NCBI GenBank assembly: GCA_030765065.1
Contig: CM060978.1
Span: 59,052,421 to 59,116,420 of the forward strand
Direction of reading: 5' to 3'
Length of the DNA: 64,000 nucleotides
Source: Deroplatys truncata
Taxonomy: Eukaryota > Arthropoda > Insecta > Mantodea > Mantidae
Each line of letters starts with the position of its first letter. The first letter of the stretch is position 1. The notes below the pieces were generated by a model, which searched no databases, had not been told where the DNA came from, and saw nothing but the letters and a program-made list of their open reading frames with translations. A program made the translations under genes and the position numbers. Of this stretch, positions 21,351 to 32,989 are shown piece after piece.

Positions 21351-22586
21351 ACCCATAGCTAAAATCTTGTAAAAATTTTCAAAATATTAAAAAATACATT
21401 TTTATACCCACAGAACCTTTAGCTTCAACTATACAGTATGGCTTTTGCTCTCAGAACCTTTTAAATCTTCAACATGTGACCAAATAAATGCCCAAGAGCA
21501 CACGTCCAAAGGGTTTCTATTTCTTCTAATGCTTTTCCTCGACTTTGATTTTTCTTACAGTTTTGTGCATTCCATCGATGTAGTTTGTAAAAAATCTTGT
21601 TCAAATTTTCAGCAGAAACTTAGTGATTTTAAAAAAACTACCACATAGCTTTTGATACAGTTTTAAATTACTCAAAATATGAGATAATTAATCTGACCAC
21701 TAAGAGTAAATTACACAAATTAAATTAATTTTTTTTTCTGAAACAACCAGAGGAGCAAAAAAAATTCTATATACTATTGCGTATTATACATTGTGTATTA
21801 TTGTGTATTTAAGTCGAGACTGTATATCTTCAAAACTAAACGTTGTAGAAAAAAATGTCTTGAATAAAAGTTGCTTGATATTATGGGGGAAAGTATATGT
21901 TATTAGTCGGTTTTATTTGAAGAACATTGAGACGGTGATTCTAGGGTATATTTAGTTTTTTTTAAATGGGAACGTACCTTTTGTTTAGTTGTTTTCTCAC
22001 CCCTCATAAAAAATAAACAATATTTGTAATCGTTCCTACACCAATGTAAATAACAACGAATAGTCTGAGTGGCTGTGTACGAAGAGCGCAATGAATTATA
22101 GGACCGTCCATAGATTTGAGGATCAAATTACGTTTCGTAATTGGGAACCAAAACAATATAAAACATGTAGGTTCCCTTTTTAAAAAAGTAAATTGAATCT
22201 AAAATGACCATCATAATGCCCTCCAAACAAAACACAACTAACGGTATTTACTTTTCGCTACAATATCAAGCTTCTTTCTTATTCAGAGTATTTTTTTCTG
22301 CTACGCTTTGTTTTGGAGATATTGTACAGTCTCAACTTAAATGGTCCACCCGTATAAACAATATTTCAATATTTTATTTTTTCAAAATTATCATTTCTGT
22401 ATTGTATGCAACATCTGGTAAATCGGTATAATAGAAGCAAAATAAATGTGTTTCTAAAGAACTATTAAAGGCATCTGCATGAAATTTAAAACACATTTTA
22501 AATTGTGGTACAGTAGTATGTGACAAAATCTTAAAAAAGTTTGTATAAAAACTGCACGACTTAATAAACTTCACCTACAGGTATCC
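21351..22586 (+). mobile_element. TTAA-flanked MITE (family C), copy 1, with nested MITE
   Basis: It shares long segments with 34571-36000, including TTTTGCTCTCA, AAATGCCCAAGAGCACAC, CTGAAACAACCAGAG and a right end GGTATCC next to TTAA (22587-22590). The left end reads GATACCCATAGC beside TTATA. The inverted ends GGATACC / GGTATCC with TTAA targets recall piggyBac-type MITEs, an inference only. A second MITE at 21790-22354 accounts for the extra length. Confidence 0.6.
21790..22354. mobile_element. foldback MITE nested in MITE C
   Basis: About 110-bp imperfect inverted repeats: left ATTTAAGTCGAGACTGTAT then TTCAAAACTAAACG then GTTGCTTGATATTATG; right, reversed, CATTTAAGTTGAGACTGTAC then TCCAAAACAAAGCG then GAAGCTTGATATTG. 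The right terminus is CCACCCGTATA, resembling TATACAGGGTGG-type ends of Tc1/mariner MITEs. It has no coding capacity. Confidence 0.65.
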
Positions 22587-22674
22587 TTAAATGTACTTCT
22601 ACAAATTTCAACAAATTTAACTGATATTTTTATCACATACATCTAATTCACCAATAAAGTAATTGTTAAAAACA

Positions 22675-23341
22675 TCTGATGTGATACATTTACATTACTC
22701 TCTCCCCACACTCTATCGTTTATTAGCAGGTGTACAAACTAATCTTACGAAGAAAAAAAATTATATCTAGTTCATTTTAATAAAATTTTGCAGAAACAGC
22801 TACATTAAACATTTTGTTATAGATACAAAGCGAACAGCGATAGTCAAATGATTAAGAACTGGACGCTGTATGCTGGCCTTAAAATTCCAAACTGTTTTCA
22901 CGCAATACCGAGAAACAATTGAAAATCGATGGGACTAAAACGAATAGGTATTGAGCAATTCGAACGATAATAACGGATACCTCGAAAGGGTTTAATTTAC
23001 GAAAGGTTTGATTTAAATAAGTTTAGTGTTTTAAACAGATCTAGATTTTTTTTGTAGTACGTTTTTGTCTATCGCCTAACATTTGCAGTTATACACAATT
23101 ATACAAAATTCCTTCCTATTGAAGAGAACTTCGTATATATTCCCAGAAAATTCAAGATATACATTTTATTTGTGATGTTAATAGCTTTCATATATGGCAT
23201 TTTAATGAAAATCGTTGGAGCCATTTGCTAGAAAATCAAAATTTTGAAAAATGTTTTATGTAAAGGTTAGTTGGGGTGGGGGATTTTTCGCATCCTTGGA
23301 AGCTTAGTATTTTTCAGACTTTTCGTTTTTAAGTTATCCTG

Positions 23342-23382
<41 letters not shown>

Positions 23383-23506
23383 GCGGACATGTTTCCAAAA
23401 ATGCTGTATTTGGATTAAAGTATTTCCGGTGAAATTTAGGTATCGAAATTTTTAATGGAATACAATACCTACTTTACCTAATGGGTACGTAGTAGAGAAA
23501 GTAAAA
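22675..23506 (+). mobile_element. Helentron-like H2 element, full length
   Basis: It runs from TCTGATGTGATACATTTAC to GTAGTAGAGAAAGTAAAAA. The core matches 60599-61447 (GATTAAGAACTGGACGC, CTTAAAATTCCAAACTG). The 5' subterminal repeat is degraded (TACTCTCTCCCC), while the 3' arm is intact. Confidence 0.65.
23345..23380 (+). repeat. (AC)n microsatellite in a Helentron-like copy
   Basis: About 18 units, between the GTTTACAC and GCGGACATGTTTCCAAAAAT landmarks, the fixed site used in every copy. Confidence 0.95.
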
Positions 23507-23669
23507 ACTCTGATCTCATCTGAAGTATTCTACTGATGATAATTTAAAAATATTCAAGTTTAAATTTTCGCTTTCACATTTCTAAAAATGTTTCATTTTG
23601 GATTCATGGAGTCTCGAAACGTGGAATGCAATAATTCGTATGCTTACAGAAAGTAAAAGTCAAAAATGT

Positions 23670-24810
23670 TTCATATCTAATTTTGCTGTAAGTGTAGATT
23701 TCACTCTAAAACATTTAGACTAAACTGCAAAACAAGAAAAATGTCCAAAGCCGGGAACATCACAAACACGTGTAAATGTAGAGTTTTCTTCTTACGTAAT
23801 TTAAATGCCACCCGCACATCTCTCACGTTTGTGTGAATCTTGTTTCGTCGTGTCAGGTGTTTTCCCTGGAATGTTTTAATCTCGTCCCTTTGTGCTCCAC
23901 TTAATACTTTTAATATGGTCTTTTGTTTCATCTCCGCGATTATTACGTAACCACCTTACTTTCACAACAAACTTTTCTTCTCTCACTTTTAATCTCGTTC
24001 TCCCCATTTTCACTCTTAATCCCTCGCTTCCTTTTTCATATCCTGTACACTGTTTTACTTGAAAATCTTCTCCTGATGTGAAGTTCACGATTTGCAACTC
24101 GGGAGAGTTCGTATTCGAGTCTCTGAATGCAAAAAAGTTGATATGCTACATATGCGTTCACGAAAAATAAACAAATCGATTTAAGAACTTTCAATAATGA
24201 ATTTGTGACATAACTTTGAAAAGAAAGTAATTGATTTTTTAAAGATTTTCACTGCCAAAGAGTAAACTAGCATAAATAAGAAAACGAAACACATTAAAAG
24301 TCCAGAACTTTACCCTTAAAATGTTCCTCCAAATAGCAACAAACTAACGCCAAATCTAATTCTCCACTTGTGTCCCATGAAATATTAAAACATTTAGAGA
24401 AACAAACACCGAAAAGTGAAATTATCGGAATGCTCAAACGTGCAGGCATTTGCCGTAAGAATGACTACATATCTTTAGAAAGAAGTTTATAGGGTTATTT
24501 AACGAGCCTCACACAGATGAAGGTCCGGGGAACAAGTCCCAGAGCTATACAGCTCCTCTCCGTAGCTAACCTCAATGTAAGACAGAGATGCCAGTTAGCA
24601 ACCCCAACTAAAGAAGACCAGGCAGCGTTCCTATTCTACATAGAGCCTTTATCTGGTGCAAGTGGAAACATAATTCATACAAAATTGGTATACAATAGAG
24701 AGGATCGCGAAAATTAAATACTTATAATTATGTTTAACATATCTATGAACAAAATTTAAAGTACATTGGTTGACAATGCTGGTCCGAGTACCCTTAAAAG
24801 TTAATTTTTT
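23670..24810. other. mostly unassigned sequence
   Basis: A decayed Helentron 3' piece lies at about 23560-23660, just left of this stretch. The rest shows no shared repeat and only short, unconvincing frames. Confidence 0.35.
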
Positions 24811-25659
24811 ACTTTCCCTACTACATACAGTAAGTAGGGGAAGTATTGTATTCCACCCAAAAATTCGATACCGAAATTTCACCGGAAATATATGTTTTGA
24901 GGTCCCCTGAATCCAAAAAACCATTTTTGGAAACATGTCTGTGTGTGTGTGTCTGTGTGTGTGACTGTAAACAGCATAACTCAGAAACGAACAGTCGGAT
25001 AAACACCAAACTTGGTATTTAGGTTCAGTACCTTCCAGAGATGCGACACGAAGGTTTTCAAGAAAAACCCTCACCCCATATACCCTTTACATGGAACATT
25101 TTTCGAAAATTTTAATTTTTACAAAGATGGCTCTAACGATTTTGATTAAAATATTGTATATTTAAGATACTTTCATGACAAATAAAATGCATATCCTGAA
25201 TTTTCTGGGAACGTCTCCAAAAGTATTCTTCATTGTGAACGACTTTTGCTTAACTGGTAAACCATAAGAGATAGACAGAATTTTACTACACAAAAAATGT
25301 AGATCGCGTTAAAATACACAATTTATGTCATATACATTTTTTTGTTGTTGTTGTTGAGTGAACCATTTTCGAGATATTGCTTGTTATTCCCTTAGATTTT
25401 CCAATACTTTTTCTCAAATGGGAATTCGTTATTCATTTTTTTACGTCCTGGACATACAAAGAGAATGGAATGCGCCATATAGCAACCAGCTCTTAATATA
25501 TTTGACTATCGCTTAAATACTACCATATTCCCCTTGCACTTACGAGAAAATCAGCAATAAGATTAACATCTCGATTAACAGGAAGCATATGGAGAATAAG
25601 CGTTTGTAAAAATAGTTTGTACAAGAGTAGAGAAAGCCATGTGAGTGTAACACATCAGA
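24811..25659 (-). mobile_element. Helentron-like element, full length
   Basis: An 849-bp copy from ACTTTCCCTACTACATACAG to GTGTAACACATCAGA, flanked by a T-run on the left and TTTTTA on the right. Its (TG)n tract is short and split by a CTG. Confidence 0.75.
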
Positions 25660-26132
25660 TTTTTATAAAGGGGTTCTGGAAACTATAACTACCATTAATT
25701 GCTTGTTCAGTTATAACACCAATGCAAAGAAATTCCAACAACTATCGTGAATCTGTTTTGTTGTGTTACTCTTATAGTTCTCGCAAAACGACGATATTTT
25801 AAACCGATCAAATTACCTCCTGAATATATTTTAATGAACGCTTCTGAAGAATCACATGACATTTCAGTTATTTACTTTACCTACACCACGATAAAACAAA
25901 TTACTTTGAAATTATTTTAAATTAGGCTGTGTAGATTTTATTCTTCCATGGTTGCATGCAAATCAGCTCATCAGAAGTAAGTTTTTCATATTAATATTAC
26001 GAGCGAGTTCAATATGTTGTCCATCTCCCACAGGTCAGCTTAAAAGGTTTATTTTGCAACCCCATTATAAAGGATGCTTTCATTGTTTCTCAAACTTTGT
26101 TCCCTGAACAAGCTGCAGTATTTTTGTTCCAA
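25660..26132. other. unassigned AT-rich spacer
   Basis: Nothing recognised between the Helentron-like copy and the mariner. Confidence 0.4.
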
Positions 26133-26134
26133 TA

Positions 26135-27387
26135 CTAGGGCCACTATTTATATTTTGAGCCTTGGCAACCCTGAATGTTGTAGGTGCCATCTGACGTTTC
26201 CAATGGAAATTTTGACATTTTTGACCATAATCTACTTCAAACATTTTGTCAATAGAGCTCCATTTGTTTTGTTTACACTAACTTGAAAATTGTGTGTCAA
26301 CAAAAACATGGAATTAACTCGTGAAAATGTTCGTGCAATGATTTGTTACGACTTTCGACGTCGATTATAAAGACAAGAGTGCATCGATCAAGTAACTTCC
26401 ACATGTGCCACTGTGAAACGCTGGTATAATGAATTTAATCGTGGCCGCCGTTCGCTCAATGATGAAGTTCGTGAAGGTCGTGCCAGAAAACATTGATGCT
26501 GTGCAAAAACTAATAATCAAAAATCGTCATGCGACATATTGCGAGACTGAGGTAACCCTAGGCATTAGTTCCACCAGCATATATAAAATATTGCATGATT
26601 ATTTAGCCGTGAAAAAGGTTTGCTCTCGTTGGATCCCAAATAATTTGACGTCATCTCAAAAAGATGCTCTTGTCGATTGATGTACAAAAATGCTCAAGAA
26701 ATACAATGGCGGTGTCTCAAAACACGTATATAAGATTGTAACGGGTGACGAATCATGGATCTATGCGTATGAGCCGAAACGTAAACAGCAGTCGACTGTA
26801 TGGGTGTTTCAAGATGAAGCGAATCCCAAAAAAGTTGTTCGCATCAAAGCACTTCAAAGCAAATGGTTGTCTGCTATTTCAGCAAAACTGGCCATGTGAC
26901 AACAGTGCCTTTAGAGGAACGTAAAACAGTCAATGCCGAATGGTACAAAACCATTTGTTTGCCGGAAGTCTTCGGTGAAGTAAGGAAAACCAACAAGAAC
27001 CGTAGGATCATTCTTCATCAAGACAATGCGAGCGCACACACACCTCGTCTAACAACAGAGTATTTGAAGGATCAAAAAATTGAATTGATGGGTCATCCGT
27101 CATACAGTCCTGATTTGGCACCCAATCACTTCTGTTTGTTCCCGAACATCAAGAATAAATTGCGTGGACAACGATTTTCGTTTGCAGAAGAAGCCGTTGA
27201 TGCCTTCAAACACCATGTTTTGGAGGTGTCTCAAGAAGACTGGAATAAATGCCTTGACAAATAGTTCAAACGGATGCAAAAGTGCACTGATCATAAATGA
27301 AAATATTTTGAAAAACAATAAAGCAGTTTTCAATCAGAAATTACTTTGTTTTAATTATTAAGCTCCAAATATAAATAGTGCCCCTCG
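26135..27387 (+). mobile_element. mariner element, complete ends
   Basis: A 1253-bp element with inverted termini of about 27 bp: left CTAGGGCCACTATTTATATT and right AATATAAATAGTGCCCCTCG. TA flanks both sides (26133-26134 and 27388-27389). Size and single transposase frame fit the mariner family. No other copy is present in the window. Confidence 0.9.
26308..27300 (+). pseudogene. mariner transposase, inactivated
   Basis: It begins MELTRENVRAMICYDFRRRL and hits a stop at codon 21. Later parts, in shifting frames, are RWYNEFNRGRRSL, ISSTSIYKILHDYL, VTGDESWIYAYEPKRKQQS (first Asp, codon at 26747), IILHQDNASAHT (second Asp, 27022) and YSPDLAPNHFCLFP. The residue 35 positions after the second Asp, where the D,D34D triad needs Asp, is His (codon CAC at 27127). 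Trp-to-stop changes occur at about 26678 and 27262. Intact relatives are about 345 residues. Confidence 0.9.
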
Positions 27388-27399
27388 TATCAGCATCCT

Positions 27400-27760
27400 T
27401 TCCTAGATCTTTTCTGGTTATAGAATGACAAAGTGTCTTTCTTGCCAATGATGGGCAATCAAACAGGATATGGTGGGGAAGTTTGTCCATCTTCTTTGCA
27501 TTTTCTACGGATGGGTTCTTCTTTGTAGAGTCCCATTTTATGCAGAGGTTTCCTAAAATGACGATGTTCGGATATTATTATAAAACTATGTACTTTCCTT
27601 ACTCCCATTCTGTCAAATCTCAGTTGAGATGAGGAAATAGTGTTGCATGAACCTAGGACAAGTTTCCTAGGTTGTCTTTGTCCAGGAAAAATTTTCCACT
27701 TGTGTTGCCTGCTTCCCTATTCCATGCTTTTACCGACGTTACATTGCTACGTTTTGGAGT
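27400..27760 (-). pseudogene. LINE ORF2 C-terminal relic
   Basis: The minus strand reads AWNREAGNTSGKFFLDKD, then RKPLHKMGLYKEEPIRRKCK, and after a frameshift PHHILFDCPSLARKTL. This is the C-terminal zinc-knuckle part (CxxC...HxxxxC) of a non-LTR retrotransposon. No RNase H or reverse transcriptase is attached. It starts directly right of the mariner. Confidence 0.65.
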
Positions 27761-28784
27761 GGATAATGCTGCTTTACGCACCGTATGTATTTTGAAGTCA
27801 AAGGCATTTAGTGAGTTACAAGTACACAATCAGGTAAGTCAAAGAAAGAATCATCATATTTGGGGGAAGGCCAGAACTTCACAAGGCAATTATTACTTAT
27901 GAGATTTGCAAGCCTTTTTGCTCGTAGCTCTCCAACATTTTTTAAATCTGTTATATGCAATTTTTAGTCGAAAGGAATACTTTCTCTACTTTAGGTAAAC
28001 ATTTATGGCAGAGGAAACGTGGCATACACCAAGCCGTGTGTACCAAAGAATTATAGAAAATCTTTTGCGATTTGACCTCGCAGAACGAAATTAAAATATG
28101 AAGTATTTAATAGTAATTGAGGCAGTATTTTTAACACTTAAATAACTTGAGTCTAATTATATAATATGTAAATTCAATAACAGCCCACCTTGAAACAACA
28201 TGTGTATGTAATAATTTTTAAAATGTGTGTAACAGTCATTGCATATGGTTGTATTATTGTAACCATGTTTACTAATGTTATGTGAATATATTACGTAATT
28301 TAATAATGTAGGAGCTGTGAGAATAATAGGTTAAAAGTTGCTAACAATGAGGTAACAATGAGGTAACATTGGGGCGATAATGAATTTAAAATTTTAACAA
28401 TACTACTTGTGATTCTTCGAAGCAATAATGTAATTTTAGTGACAGTTTATAAAAATAGCCAATCAACAATCAGAAAAATCTTTAGTTAACTGGTGGTATT
28501 CTATTGGATTAGGAATAGCCAATCAGAGACTTAAAATAAAGAAATTTATAAATTTAGGCAGTAAAATCAAGTCAGTTGCTTGTAGACAGCGCTCATAACT
28601 GGACGCGTTGCTTATGAAGTGTTCCTAATCGGACGCGAGATGCGCCCTTGAGAAATTTAATACGTATTCGTGTGTGACGAAAATAGTTTACGTGTTAAAA
28701 AGTGCAAGTAATTAGCAAAAGAATCTCACAATTCTCTTTATCCGTGAAGTGTTATTAATATCGTATCAAGATTAATAAAAAAAA

Positions 28785-29698
28785 TCTGATGTGTTACACT
28801 CACATGACTTTCTCTACTCTTGTACAAGCTATTTATACAAACGCTTATTCTCCATCTACTTACTTCATGTTAATCGAGACAATCATTTGCAGAGTCTATG
28901 TTATTGCTAATTTTCTTGTAGATGTAAGGGGAATGTATATTTACAAGGGCAATTTGGAAATACTTTGGAAGCCTTTAAGCACATACATATCTCTTAATAG
29001 CTGGTTGCTAGGTGCAGCACCATTCCCTTTCCCACAGATTAATACTCTTTGCATATCCAAGACAAAAAAATGAATAACGAATTCCCATTTGAGAAAACAA
29101 GTATTGAAAAATTTAAGAGAATAACAAGTAATATCTCGAAAATGGTTCACTCAACAAAAAAAATGTGTATGACATAAATTGTGTATTTTAACGCGATCTA
29201 CATTTTTGTGTAGTAACATTTTGTCTATCTCTTATGGTTTACCAGTTATGCAAAAGTCGTTCACAATAAAGAATACTTTTGGAGACATTCCCAGGAAATT
29301 CAAGATATACATTTTATTTGTCATAAAAATATCTTAAACATATGATATTTTAATCAAAATCGTTAGAGCCATTTTTGAGAAAATTAAAATTTTCGAAAAA
29401 TCTTCCATGTAAAGGGTACTCTGTGGGTGGGGGATTTTCTTGAAAACCTTCGTGTCGCATCCCTGGAAGATACTGAACCTAAATACCAAGTTTGGTGTTT
29501 ATCTGACTGTTCGTTTCTGAGTTATGCTGTTCACAGACACACACAGAGGCACAGACACACACACGGACATGTTTCCAAAAGTGCTTTTTTTGGATTCAGG
29601 GGGTCTCAAAACATGTATTTCCGGTGAAATCTCGGTATCGAATTTTTGGGTGGAATACAATACTTCCCCTACTTACTATACGTAGTAGAGAAAGTAAA
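28785..29698 (+). mobile_element. Helentron-like element, best reference copy
   Basis: A complete 914-bp copy inside LTR-like unit A3, which fixes its ends. It begins TCTGATGTGTTACAC; a 12-bp subterminal repeat ACTTTCTCTACT lies 22 bp in (28807-28818). A (CA)-rich tract sits at about 29537-29572. The 3' end is a hairpin (29661-29696), followed by AAAA. It has no coding capacity for a Rep/helicase. Subterminal inverted repeats, a microsatellite and a 3' hairpin next to the end are the published hallmarks of Helentrons and their non-autonomous DINE-1/HINE relatives. A TIR-based MITE is the alternative. Confidence 0.7.
29661..29696 (+). other. 3'-terminal hairpin of the Helentron-like family
   Basis: Arms TACTTCCCCTACT (29661-29673) and AGTAGAGAAAGTA (29684-29696) flank the loop TACTATACGT. 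Eleven of 13 positions pair on this strand; on the other strand the two mismatches become G-T wobbles. The second arm is also the exact inverse of the 5' subterminal repeat, so either end can pair with it. Confidence 0.8.
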
Positions 29699-30079
29699 AA
29701 AGTGAATTAAAAATTAGAATCTGTGTAAGCTTACATTCTTCAGCCGCATCACGTCCTGTTAATAAATTCATGTGTCTAAAAAAAAAAAAAAAATACGACG
29801 GAGCCGAGGCAAACACAGATATATAATATTTAAAGAAACAATCAAAATTACAAACTTAATATTTCTTTAAAAAAAACTTTTTTCGGGACGAAGGCTACCG
29901 GAAACATTTTACCATACGTGCGGCTACAATTACTTCAAGTTCGGCTCCCCAACAGTTGAACTACAATATAACACCAACTTCAAATTTGCTTTCCATACGT
30001 GAAGCAACAAACCTGTTTCAAATTGACGCCCAAAAACGTGGCGCAAAAGACGCAAAGATGCTATTTACTTCAAGACAGC

Positions 30080-30288
30080 GCTCGAATTTGTAAAATATGA
30101 ATAATATTATATTGATTGCTGAAACTGCCAGAGAACACGTTTAGAACGCAGTTCTTGAAACAACAGAAATGCCTTCAAAAAGAGAGATGTTGGATGTTTC
30201 GATGCTTTGTTGATTCCCTAGCAGTCATTTTCTTTGAAATTATTTTCAACATGTTTTGCCTTACACCAGCCAATGAAGCGATTAAATG

Positions 30289-30331
<43 letters not shown>

Positions 30332-31050
30332 TTATATATTGCTATCTGGATTTGTTGGATAAGGACTTCTAGTGTTATTATTTCTGCTAGTTCGTTATTT
30401 TCACTTCCATTTTAGTGTCTTTTGAACTCATAATTCCCGCCATTTAATCGTTACGTAGGCTAGATAAGGGAATAACGTTTTAAATCAGCAGAAAGCTGTC
30501 AATATAACGTATAGTTAACTCTACAACGAATTGCGATAAATTGAAGTTTGACGACTTGTGTTGTGCACAGATGATGCGAGCTCTATGAGAAATTAATCAC
30601 GCAAAAAGATATAACGAAAAGTAAAACCTAATCAAACCAAGTCGAGTTATTAAATATGTGCAAATACAAAGCGTAACTGCAATGTGAATGGACTTGAAAC
30701 CACTAGTGCGATAGTCTGAAACTTTTAGCTCCTGTGCACCGTTTTAAAAGACTGCTTTTAGGCCATGCTGTCCAAAAACGTTATATACGCCACTGATATC
30801 TGAGGTTTTGTTTCTGCCTAAAGTGTATATCGTTGCTGCTTCAAACAAAACAGTTGCCTTACATCATCCGTCTCCTCAACGCCCCCTGGCGGTTGAAATA
30901 ACACGTCTCTTCTTTCCAAAAAACCAAGAGAAAAGCGTTATAAAGAAACCCATTTGGTGTATAGGGAAAGCATAGTCTTACATACCTTCTGAGACATTCT
31001 GACAGTTTAAATGCTATCAGAAGACAAAACAGCAACTTTTTATTAGTTTC
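30080..31050. other. unassigned sequence with (TA)n
   Basis: A (TA)n run lies at 30290-30328. The remainder has no match in the window. AACGCCCCCTGGCGG at 30879 is a small palindrome without further context. Confidence 0.4.
30290..30328. repeat. (TA)n microsatellite
   Basis: About 19 alternating TA units. Confidence 0.95.
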
Positions 31051-31052
31051 TT

Positions 31053-31843
31053 TACAATGTACCCAGTAGGTAAAGGAAGTTTTGCGTTCAACTCAACAAT
31101 TAGATAGCGAGATTTCATCTCAAAATCGGGGTCCCATAAATGCAGAAAAAAGGTCAATATACGTGAGTGCAGCATAAACGAAATGTCAAATAAATGTTTG
31201 GTTTTTAAATTCATTACTTTGCAATAGTGGAACCGGAAGATTTTCAACAAAATCCCAGTCTACCCTTTAGGCAGACGTGGAGGAGGACTTTGCACGTCGA
31301 TCTACATAGGTAGTTTGTACCTATGCCCCGAACAGAGCGTCCCCACGAGGGAGAGATGAGGTGAGAGAAGACAGAGGGCGACCGAACCAGGGATACGACA
31401 GGCAGGGTCCGTACCATTTGCAGATTTAAACTCCTTGGATGGGCACCGGTACAGTCGACTACCCTCCCCCAGTGGGCTTGCACATCCCCTTGGGGGCCCA
31501 GAACCCGGAGACTGATCCCATTCCGGGGGACGAAGTTTCCACAGGGCATTCGTTTCCCCTGCCATGCACATGCCGAGACCTCCCGCCGACACGTACAACC
31601 AAGCGTATGAAAGATGAAGTGAGACGAGAATGGAGGTGAAATGGAGGGAAAGGAAATTCAGGGGACTTAATGATCCTTCCCAACATTCGCCTAGCGGCCC
31701 TGAAAAAAATCTATGGGTCGGGGAGGTCGGCCAAGGGAATCAAATCCACGATCTCCCAAATGCGGGACACAGACTTACTGCTTGAGCCTCCCGCTCGATA
31801 ATCTACCCTTTTTCAGGAAAACATTTCGCAACTTTTTATTTTC
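31053..31843 (-). mobile_element. Helentron-like fragment split by a SINE
   Basis: The reverse 3' half begins at a weak terminus near 31053 (TTTCTTTACAATGTACCCAG). It runs to CCAGTCTACCCTTT and resumes after the SINE with TCTACCCTTTTTCAGG, a diverged form of the family's ACCCTTTACATGG region. It then meets a forward fragment. Confidence 0.55.
31269..31801 (-). mobile_element. SINE family 2 with exact target duplication
   Basis: A 533-bp insertion flanked by the perfect 10-bp repeat TCTACCCTTT (31259-31268 and 31802-31811). Read on the minus strand it starts ATCGAGCGGGAGGCTCAAGC, an A-box-like head, with GTGGATTTGATTCCC as B box, then a body of about 450 bp that is GC-rich. No A- or AAT-rich tail is obvious at the distal end. 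Confidence 0.85.
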
Positions 31844-32105
31844 AGCGGCTATTCCCAGACAATTTGTCATACAAATATCTTGAACTAAAAGTATTTCAAT
31901 CATAAACATTTCAGGCATGTTATGATAAAATAAAAAATGTCGAAAAATATTTCATGTATAGGTAGCTTTGGTTCGCGAATTTTCTTGAAAATCTTCGTAT
32001 CGCTGCTTGGAATATAGTAAAATTAAAAGCTTTTGTATTCATCCGGCTTTGCATTCTTGAGTTATGTGTTCACAGACATGTGCGCGCGGGGGATCTTTTT
32101 GAACT
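31844..32105 (+). mobile_element. Helentron-like fragment
   Basis: Forward core: GCTATTCCCAGACAATTTG, ATTTCATGTATAGGTAGC, TTCTTGAAAATCTTCGTATC, GAGTTATGTGTTCACAGAC. It ends at the microsatellite region (GTGCGCGCGG). Confidence 0.5.
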
Positions 32106-32108
32106 TTT

Positions 32109-32674
32109 ACTTTCTCTACTACTTATAGTAAGTAGGGGAAGTAATGCATTCTACCCAAATACTTGATAAAGCATTTTTAGAAAAAGGTACGAGTGTGTGT
32201 GTGTGTTTTTTTTTGTGAACCCAAAAACGAAAAATAGATAAATACCAAACTTGGTATTTAGGTTCAGTTTCTTTCAAAGATGCGACATCAAGACTTTCAA
32301 GAGAATCCCCCCATCCCAGATAACCCTCTACAGGGGACATTTTTCGAAAATTATGATTTTCTCAAATATGGTTCTAACGATATTTATTACAATATCATAT
32401 GTTTAAGGTACTTTCATGAGAAATGAAATATATTTTCTTTAATTTTCTGGTAATGTCCCTAAAAGTCGTCTTCATTCTGAATAAATTTTGCATAACTGGT
32501 AAACCGCAAAAGATAGACAAAATTTCACTTAACAAAAAATGTGATCTCGTTAAAACACACAATTTATTTCATATACAGTTTTTTGTGTGGAGTGAACCAT
32601 TTCTGAGATATTCCTTGTTATTTGTATGAATTTTCCAATATTTTTTCTCAAAAGGGTATTCGTTATTCTTTCTC

Positions 32675-32705
<31 letters not shown>

Positions 32706-32849
32706 TCTTTGGTCTTGGATATGCAAAGAGAATGTAATGCAAACATTTCTGCAAATGTTTATCTGGATTAACATGAAGTAGATGGAGAATAAGCGTTTGT
32801 AAAACTAGTTTGTACAAGAGTAGAGAATATCATGTGAGTGCAACACAAA
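32109..32849 (-). mobile_element. Helentron-like element, nearly complete
   Basis: From ACTTTCTCTACTACTTATAG to GTGAGTGCAACACAAA, 741 bp, with an internal deletion around the microsatellite. A (TC)n run at 32670-32706 replaces the usual TTTTTGTCCTGG region near GGGTATTCGTTATTC, a second simple-repeat site unique to this copy. Confidence 0.65.
32670..32706. repeat. (TC)n microsatellite
   Basis: A TC run of about 37 bp with one TGTC interruption, inside the Helentron-like copy. Confidence 0.9.
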
Positions 32850-32989
32850 TTTCTTTTTATATTTATCCGGGAAAGGGCCTGAAAAATTGTAATCCCGGTA
32901 TCATTTCATACCCAAAAATCGATATCGACTTTTCGGTGGAATGTTACCCCTCTTGCCAAGTACGTGACACAGAAAATAATAACGTATAA

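Larger units (their letters stand above)
28118..30075 (+). mobile_element. LTR-like unit A, copy 3, split by a Helentron
   Basis: TGAGGCAGTATTTTTAAC starts the unit. It runs to ATTAATAAAA at about 28780 and resumes at 29699 with AGTGAATTAAAAATTAG then AATCTGTGTAAG, which is continuous in other copies. The right part carries TTCGGCTCCCCAACAGTTGA and TTGACGCCCAAAAACGTGGC. The right end is not sharply defined. Confidence 0.65.

Noticed and set aside
26429-27264. An active mariner transposase gene
   Set aside because: Frameshifts, Trp-to-stop changes and His in place of the third catalytic Asp.
28785-29698. Ordinary TIR MITE as the best explanation of the main repeat
   Set aside because: The repeats are subterminal rather than terminal, one arm is part of a hairpin, and the four best junctions lack a target duplication; kept as the alternative.
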